A stretch of 14,937 nucleotides of DNA from NCBI GenBank assembly GCA_902478365.1, contig CABSKX010000053.1:1-14937 (forward strand), in the 5' to 3' direction. This DNA is from an uncultured Collinsella sp. (GTDB lineage: Bacteria; Actinomycetota; Coriobacteriia; Coriobacteriales; Coriobacteriaceae). The notes under the pieces were generated by a model. It was given only the letters and a program-made list of their open reading frames with translations. It was not told where the DNA came from and searched no databases. The position numbers and the translations under genes were made by a program. This document shows positions 12,101-14,937 of the stretch, in pieces; position 1 is the first letter of the stretch, and the number at the start of each line of letters is the position of its first letter.

Positions 12101-12517
12101 CTCAAGGCCTTGGTCAAGCAGGCGAAGGAGACTGACACCAGGGGCAAGACGGACGAGTCTGTCAAGGCCCTGACGGATGCCATTACCTACGCCGAGGACG
12201 TCTTGGGTGATGAGAATGCTTCCGACATCCAGCTCCAGGCGGCCTATGACCAGCTCAAGCTGGCCATTGAGAGCCTCAAGGATGCCGATTTCGGCAATCA
12301 GGGCGGCTCGGGCAACCAGGGTTCCGGCAATGGCTCAAACGGCGGCAACCAGGCGGGCAAGCCCGCAGGCGACAAGGCCCAGGGCAGCAAGAAGAGCGGT
12401 TCGGCGATCCCCAATACCGGCGACCAGACGGCGGCGACCGTCGCGGCCGTCGGTGGTCTTGGCGCCATCATCGCCGCGATCGGCGCTTTCTTCCATCGTC
12501 GCAGCAAGGCTAAGTAG
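6107..12517 (+). CDS. Giant wall-anchored GH31 glycosidase, probable alpha-N-acetylgalactosaminidase
   Basis: A surface enzyme expected to release alpha-linked sugars, probably GalNAc from mucin-type or blood-group-A glycans. The GTG start has AAGGAG five bases upstream and gives a normal signal peptide (KRWVK, hydrophobic core 14-28, likely cut after AIA35); upstream in-frame ATGs at 6038/6041 lack an RBS. Modules, approximate residues: GH31 N-domain 45-285; barrel 285-670, with likely nucleophile Asp480 (KTDVAW) and acid/base Asp531 (WTGDQ); beta domains to 960; FN3 967-1048; CBM32 1052-1192; dockerin-like Ca loop 1240-1251 (DLNGNGVYDVYD); cohesin-like 1270-1406; CBM-like 1412-1579; Ig-like (BIG2) 1581-1673; FIVAR 1675-1742; CBM32 1747-1908; two FIVAR 1916-2062; Gly/Asn linker; IPNTG 2101-2105, hydrophobic helix, HRRSKAK tail. 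GH31 membership is secure. The GalNAc specificity rests on remembered similarity to the Enterococcus Nag31A-type group. Confidence 0.93.
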   Translation: MCRNSIFTKRWVKGSAVLVATAATLVFANPQQAIATPLKGVDSATVSQSASNVVDIDFADGIKGRITFLEDGIFRYNVDPKGEFSEYATPRSKSHTAKIQAQPDTSDTYSKPSATVADKGDTIEITGGKATVILDKATGKMSIKSGDRGVVSESAPLDLDKKGTVQTLAKEKSENFFGGGTQNGRFLHTNQTIAISNTNNWTDGGVASPNPFYWTSDGYGVLRNTFAEGSYDFASTDSSTVTTLHSENEFDAYYFVATNEGASNVATEMLQDYYKVTGNPVLLPEYGFYLGHLNAYNRDGWSTTSGQKKWETKGSKSSSEKGDVKYESGMSTGYKLDGTLAAETLNGEGPTVDTENMKATDFDRQFSARQVIDDYEDNDMPLGWFLPNDGYGAGYGQNGYYKTGGVNSDGTSSAERLNAVRANVDNLKKFTEYANSKGVSTGLWTQSNLEPDSNSETPWHLLRDFDSEVKTGGITTLKTDVAWVGSGYSFGLNGIKTAYDTVTTGANKRPNIITLDGWAGTQRFGGIWTGDQYGGNWEYIRFHIPTYIGQSLSGNPNIGSDMDGIFGGDPIISARDYQWKTFTPSMLDMDGWGTYRKSPMTHGDPYTGISRFYLKLKAQLMPYIYTSAASAANIDTGNGDTGLPMIRAMLLSDNSEYAASTSTQYQYMFGENFLVAPVYQDTQADENGNDVRNGIYLPNYGTDENPTIWIDYFSGKQYRGGQVLNNYEAPLWKLPLFVKANAIVPMYAENNNPEAVTETNTKGTNRSQRIVEFFATEGEGSFTQYEDDGSSIENNTTEDDSYGTIDNISYGEHVSTVYKSSVVGGTATFTAEASQGGYSGYDSNRTTTFVANVSAKPTSVSAKNGGSALNVVEVDSQEAFDAATPEAGQAVYFYNETPNLNHYGSDAGSTEAEQGESFNNTKITTNPKVYVKFAKTDVATAAQTLELGDFVNADATLAADRFNENLSAPANLAAPEDATTPTSIKLTWGKVDGATSYDLKVDGTVFAVGDAAEFTHTDLAYNSKHTYQIRSRNADGYSAWSDVLEANSALDPWRNVPEAEEITWEGSLYGSHKAELAFDHEFQSGDGGFHSGGNDLGKALTVDYGRAYKLDKLEYYPRDDAGNGTVTKMRIETSLDGVHWTTQEVDWERSAACKTVAFDGAVAARYVRMTPLASVGNFFSASEIAIYKTDGTDGFAVGSNLNKATVSDGDYSNMKNYLGLENREPDTSTFDSQIRAHFADLNGNGVYDVYDYSFTMAALDGGTKQKGKAAGTLAVIPSKMEVEAGDEITVDVYATDAENINALGALVNFNSDQFEYVSESIAQDASTAGMENLSREKVQFTDGHQTINLAFANRGDAKLFNSTGVVASFKLKAKTAGKVELPSTSWLVGPACDALEFVSDGTVTMPGVPQPTKSEYGRDAFDITMTNDELPTDDGTNVEKLIQQKSYDGLFDNNEGGNDFEFLWNYGPNWIDGKMPTYVKLPATMTFAFKTPSKLDSVEVVNRNGGNGTVQKIKSVVTFEDGSTQEFSGGSFDSYQARYAFGLSAENKGKKATKVEITPLEASGDQMLTLREINFNYTQGVEAIEGVELGKNQTEFFEGDVTLVDAKATPESAGYPYVTVESSDPSVVSVSAVQAGDSVSYYLRANKAGKATITVASVLDPSKTASYEVEVKAGVDTSALMAALSKAAGYSESVYTKDSYAALTAAVEAAQKLLDGGQGNYSKKDVADATAKIEKAIDGLKMRPVDEKSLINTPENRENVKVTGFSSEADYEGSNAVNALDGDEQTLWHSDWAYKAGMPQYLTVDLGRDYDLTDVTFLPRQDGGTNGDIFEAEVLVSDTADGYEMGTATSMGTFTFDNDGRVLTDRGDWKQMSFGAARGRYVTVKVLHAGGGSVDAYCSMAELKFYGTAVPNPVAKDDLTAAIEKVDAEVAAGDLKASDYTEASWTAFQNALASARAILNDENATQDEVDQALKALESARDALEKTPVTPVENPTKKQLKALVKQAKETDTRGKTDESVKALTDAITYAEDVLGDENASDIQLQAAYDQLKLAIESLKDADFGNQGGSGNQGSGNGSNGGNQAGKPAGDKAQGSKKSGSAIPNTGDQTAATVAAVGGLGAIIAAIGAFFHRRSKAK

Positions 12518-12540
12518 TCCCAGCGACAACTAAGCAAACG

Positions 12541-12580
12541 TGCCCGCCGCTCCGTCAAGGACGGCGGGCATTGCTTTATT
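12541..12580 (+). terminator. Intrinsic terminator of the GH31 gene
   Basis: TGCCCGCCG (12541-12549) pairs with CGGCGGGCA (12562-12570), and inner bases can extend the stem. It is followed by TTGCTTTATT. It begins 23 bases after the stop codon and separates the GH31 gene from the purE group. Confidence 0.85.
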
Positions 12581-12583
12581 ATT

Positions 12584-12625
12584 TCAGCCAACGTACGTCA
12601 TGGCAATATCCGGTAGGTCGCAGGG
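12584..12625. repeat. Dispersed 42-bp repeat, copy 2
   Basis: This matches 5683-5724 at 38 of 42 positions in the same orientation. Its last two bases overlap the left arm of the adjoining inverted repeat, so repeat and hairpin appear to form one composite unit here, as they do at copy 1. Confidence 0.8.
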
Positions 12626-12711
12626 CGCTTCGCGGGCGGGCCAGGCTCTATCTGAACGACTTTGCGAAGCAACCGGAGTGAAGATAAAGCCTGGCCCGCC
12701 CGCGAAGCGCC
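12624..12711. repeat. 24-bp-arm inverted repeat (element 2) before purE
   Basis: Arms 12624-12647 and 12688-12711 are a perfect 24-bp inverted repeat; after one mismatch, TATCT/AGATA adds five more pairs. The 40-base loop, read on the minus strand, contains CTCCGG, a TTGC-TTC-GCAA mini-stem and AGTCGTTCAG, the core of element 1 after carB. The arms share no obvious sequence with the element 1 arms. No T-tract is adjacent. The element lies within the purE leader or its promoter region. Confidence 0.85.
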
Positions 12712-12806
12712 ACAGAGACCGCAGGGACGGGAGCAGCTATACTACTCTCAGTAGTTAAGGGTCGCGGATCCGCCGCGTCACCGCTCTCAACAGGAGGTCT
12801 TTGTTT

Positions 12807-13271
12807 ATGGCAGATCAGAAGCCGGTTGTCGGGATCATCATGGGCTCCAAGTCCGATCTGGGCGTTATGGAAGGTTGCACCGCCGAGCTCGAGGCGCTGG
12901 GCGTGCCCTATGAGCTCGTGATTGCAAGTGCGCACCGCACGCCGGCGAAGGTCCATGAGTGGGCCTCGACCGCTGCCGACCGCGGCATCAAGGTGATTAT
13001 CGCTGCTGCCGGCAAGGCTGCTCACCTGGGCGGTGTCGTGGCTGCGTTTACGCCGCTGCCGGTTATCGGCGTGCCTATGAAGACGAGCGATCTGGGTGGT
13101 ATGGACTCGCTGCTGTCGATGGTGCAGATGCCTTCGGGCGTGCCCGTTGCCTGTGTGGCCATCAACGGTGCCAAGAACGCTGCCATTTACGCCACGCAGA
13201 TCCTGGGCGCCTGCGACCCCGAGTACCGCAAGGTTATCGAGAAGATGAAGCAGGAGATGGCTGACGCCTAA
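12807..13271 (+). CDS. purE: N5-carboxyaminoimidazole ribonucleotide mutase
   Basis: A cytoplasmic enzyme of purine synthesis that converts N5-CAIR to CAIR. At 154 aa it has the usual single-domain length. The phosphate/substrate loop GSKSD (13-17), the catalytic His43 in SAHRTP, and the AAGKAAHLGG and VQMPSG segments are all present. The third motif reads HLGG where many class I enzymes have HLPG. ATG 12807 is preferred over an in-frame TTG at 12801 because AGGAGG (12792-12797) is nine bases away from the ATG and only three from the TTG. No purK or other pur gene is adjacent, so the rest of the pathway must be elsewhere. A sortase gene follows after 36 bases, probably in the same transcript. 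A TATACT at 12738-12743 might be its -10, but no -35 is visible. Confidence 0.96.
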   Translation: MADQKPVVGIIMGSKSDLGVMEGCTAELEALGVPYELVIASAHRTPAKVHEWASTAADRGIKVIIAAAGKAAHLGGVVAAFTPLPVIGVPMKTSDLGGMDSLLSMVQMPSGVPVACVAINGAKNAAIYATQILGACDPEYRKVIEKMKQEMADA

Positions 13272-13307
13272 GCGCTCTGCCAGTCCATTTGCAGCATAAG
13301 GAGAGCC

Positions 13308-14306
13308 ATGTCCGACTATCAGGGAAAGCGTTTTTCGGCTTCTCGGATTCCCGATTCAGCCAAGTCGGGAGCAGCCCGCGCGCCGCAGCAGGGTCGGACA
13401 TCCTCTCCTCAACAGCCGCGCGCGCCGCGCCCCGTGACGCCGGCGAAGCATCGCCGTCAGGATACGCCGGCTGCATATCGTCCTTCGTCATACAGTACGG
13501 CCAAGAAGTCACCTCGCTCTTCGGCGCATGCCGCGCCATCGAGCTATACCGAGCCGCCGCGCAAAAAGCGCCGCTCCGTCATTCCCATTCTGCTCATCAT
13601 CATCGGCATTGGCCTGATCGTTGCTGCGGCCGCCATCTTTATCAACGCGCAGATTGGCTACAAGCAGGCGAGCGAGTCGTATCAAAAAATCGAAAAGCAA
13701 TATGTGAGCGACAAGGACGCCAGTGGCGTGCCAATTGTCGACTTCAATGCGCTGGCCCAGACAAATCCCGAGGTTGTGGGTTGGATTTACGCGCCCGGCA
13801 CCAACATCAACTACCCCGTGGTGCAGACCAACAACAACTCCAAGTACCTCAACACGCTGTTCGACGGTACGGCCAATGCCTCGGGAGCCATCTTCCTGGA
13901 TAGCGACGACACCGCGCCGGGCATGGTGGATCAGCAGACCACGATTTACGGTCATCATATGAACGACGGTTCGATGTTCAACGTGATTTCGGATACGACC
14001 GATCAGGCGACGTTCGACAGCATGGAATACGTGTACTACATCACGCGTGATGCGACGTATAAGTTGCGCCCGCTGGCGACCAAGGTGGTCGAGGACACGT
14101 ATGCCAAGGCGCGCACGCCCAACTTTGAGGGCGATGACGGACTGAAGAATTACCTGTCCGAGATGCTCGACGGCGCCTCGGCCGTGGCGAGCGATGCCAC
14201 CGATCGTGCCGCTTCGGCAACCAAGGTCGTAACGCTTGTGACCTGCCGCTCGCTGTCATTTAGCAATACGCGCGCAGTCATGGTGCTCACGCCGGTCGAG
14301 GAATAA
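13308..14306 (+). CDS. Class B-type sortase with long basic cytoplasmic N-terminus
   Basis: A membrane transpeptidase that cuts a C-terminal sorting motif and joins the protein to the cell wall. Residues 1-88 are a Pro/Ser/Ala/Arg/Lys-rich cytoplasmic segment. RKKRR precedes one transmembrane helix at about 90-113, and the catalytic domain follows outside. The SrtB-like pattern is clear: NPEVVGWIYAPGTNINYPVVQ-type opening, His216 in YGHHM, Cys313 in TLVTC and Arg322 in SNTRAV. At 332 aa it exceeds the ~230-250 aa usual for class B because of the N-terminal segment. The start is fixed by AAGGAG at 13298-13303. The IPNTG protein encoded upstream is an obvious candidate substrate, although a purine gene separates the two and housekeeping sortases elsewhere are possible. 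Confidence 0.93.
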   Translation: MSDYQGKRFSASRIPDSAKSGAARAPQQGRTSSPQQPRAPRPVTPAKHRRQDTPAAYRPSSYSTAKKSPRSSAHAAPSSYTEPPRKKRRSVIPILLIIIGIGLIVAAAAIFINAQIGYKQASESYQKIEKQYVSDKDASGVPIVDFNALAQTNPEVVGWIYAPGTNINYPVVQTNNNSKYLNTLFDGTANASGAIFLDSDDTAPGMVDQQTTIYGHHMNDGSMFNVISDTTDQATFDSMEYVYYITRDATYKLRPLATKVVEDTYAKARTPNFEGDDGLKNYLSEMLDGASAVASDATDRAASATKVVTLVTCRSLSFSNTRAVMVLTPVEE

Positions 14307-14315
14307 GTGGTTCGA

Positions 14316-14352
14316 GAGTAGCTAAAAGAGCCCCGTCCCAAATGAGCTACTC
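14316..14352. repeat. Short inverted repeat between sortase and MoaE-like genes
   Basis: GAGTAGCT (14316-14323) and AGCTACTC (14345-14352) are perfectly complementary over a 21-base loop. No T-tract follows, so it is unlikely to end transcription. It could be a processing or stability element between two genes of one transcript. Confidence 0.4.
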
Positions 14353-14375
14353 GACGACAGTAAAAAGGAGAAATG

Positions 14376-14792
14376 ATGCTTGAAAGTGGCAAATCGATGC
14401 CTTCGGTTGATGCTTGGCTGCGCGAGGCCAAGGCCGATGTTTCGGCGGCTGATTGCGGGATGTACCTGACACACAACGGCGTGGTGCGTGCGACGCCTAA
14501 GTCCGAGGTGCGTGGGGTCGAGACAGATGGTGTGGCGCCTGGACATAAGGTGGGCGGCATGGTGTTTGGCTTTGATGCCGAAAAGGTGCAGGCCGCTATC
14601 GAGGTAACGCGTGCGATGCCGGGTATCGGCTATGTGCGCGTGTGGCTGGCGAGTGGCGAGCTTACCGTGGGCGACGACATCATGCTCGTGCTCATTGGCG
14701 GAGACATTCGCCCGCATGTGGTCGATGCGCTGCAGGCGCTCGTCGGTACCATCAAAAATGAGTGTGTGAGCGAGATCGAGCGCGAGGCGTAA
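14376..14792 (+). CDS. Divergent MoaE-like protein
   Basis: A 138-aa protein whose layout follows MoaE, the catalytic subunit of molybdopterin synthase: GMYLTHNGVVR resembles the GAVVTFxGxVR start of that fold, and VRVWLASGELTVGDDIMLVLIGG resembles its HRxGxLxxGDxxV region. Key features are altered. The HR of the HRxG motif is LA here, the SAHR segment reads GDIR, and of the two C-terminal catalytic lysines only one has a counterpart (Lys127 in TIKNE), the KRE being replaced by ERE. No other molybdenum-cofactor gene is in the window. It may have a changed role. The second ATG (14376) is chosen because AAGGAG (14365-14370) is five bases away; the ATG at 14373 is only two bases away and would add one Met. 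Confidence 0.65.
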   Translation: MLESGKSMPSVDAWLREAKADVSAADCGMYLTHNGVVRATPKSEVRGVETDGVAPGHKVGGMVFGFDAEKVQAAIEVTRAMPGIGYVRVWLASGELTVGDDIMLVLIGGDIRPHVVDALQALVGTIKNECVSEIEREA

Positions 14793-14828
14793 GGCCGGCA
14801 GCGGCACTCGCCAACAAAAAGCCCGCTG

Positions 14829-14846
14829 GCAGTTCAATTGAACTGC
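14829..14846. repeat. 18-bp perfect palindrome downstream of the last gene
   Basis: GCAGTTCAATTGAACTGC is fully self-complementary with no loop. It lies 36 bases after the stop codon of the MoaE-like gene. As RNA it would be a poor hairpin, so a protein-binding DNA site or the tip of a larger stem is more likely. The remaining bases to the window end show no gene I can support. Confidence 0.5.
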
Positions 14847-14937
14847 GCCCCAAATCTTGGACGCCCTAAATAGCGACTAGGCTGGAGTGGGAAGGATAAA
14901 CTGGACTTTCTTTTAAGGATCCTCAAGCGTATTGCCG

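Noticed and set aside
12619..12726. CGCAGGG on both sides of element 2 as a target-site duplication
   Set aside because: The left copy is part of the 42-bp repeat, which also ends in CGCAGGG at the other locus, where no right-hand copy exists. Coincidence is more likely.
12738..12755. TATACT as the purE promoter, followed by a small ACTACT/AGTAGT hairpin
   Set aside because: No -35 hexamer lies at 16-18 bp, so I mention it only as a possibility. The hairpin has no T-tract.

Overview
The window reads as chromosomal DNA from a high-GC Gram-positive gut bacterium, most likely a Coriobacteriia member close to Collinsella. This is inference: there is no rRNA gene here. It rests on GC-rich coding bias, strong AAGGAG/AGGAGG ribosome binding sites, a sortase with an IPNTG-anchored surface glycosidase, and the mucin-degrader gene content. 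All real genes are on the + strand.

Layout. 1-248: carAB leader with a candidate arginine (ArgR) operator, a hairpin, and a hairpin directly on the Shine-Dalgarno sequence that fits the PyrR-binding-loop pattern. 249-5167: carA and carB, the two subunits of carbamoyl-phosphate synthase. 5168-6106: about 940 bases without a gene but dense in structure: a nested inverted repeat that takes in the carB stop codon, two terminator-like hairpins, a 0.2-kb element with 22-bp perfect terminal inverted repeats (MITE-like), a dispersed 42-bp repeat followed by a hairpin, and an array of operator-like palindromes. 6107-12517: one very large secreted, cell-wall-anchored GH31 glycosidase (2136 aa), probably an alpha-N-acetylgalactosaminidase. 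It carries FN3, CBM32-like, dockerin-like, cohesin-like, Ig-like and FIVAR modules and an IPNTG sorting signal. 12541-12711: its terminator, then the second copy of the 42-bp repeat joined to a 24-bp-arm inverted repeat. 12807-14792: purE, a class B-type sortase and a divergent MoaE-like protein, closely spaced and probably co-transcribed. 14793-14937: non-coding tail with an 18-bp perfect palindrome.

How the parts fit. carAB supplies carbamoyl phosphate to both arginine and pyrimidine synthesis, and its leader appears to carry one control element for each branch. The GH31 enzyme would be exported, anchored to the wall by a sortase (the one encoded 0.8 kb downstream is a candidate) and would trim host O-glycans. 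Its upstream palindromes include a TGGT-N4-ACCA site of the kind bound by GntR/HutC-type amino-sugar regulators.

The most unusual signal is the intergenic repeat family. Elements after carB and before purE share a conserved loop core (CTCCGG, a mini-stem with a compensatory C-G to T-A change, then AGTCGTTCAG). Their long arms are unrelated in sequence between copies but perfectly self-complementary within each copy. A third, more divergent member lies before the GH31 gene.
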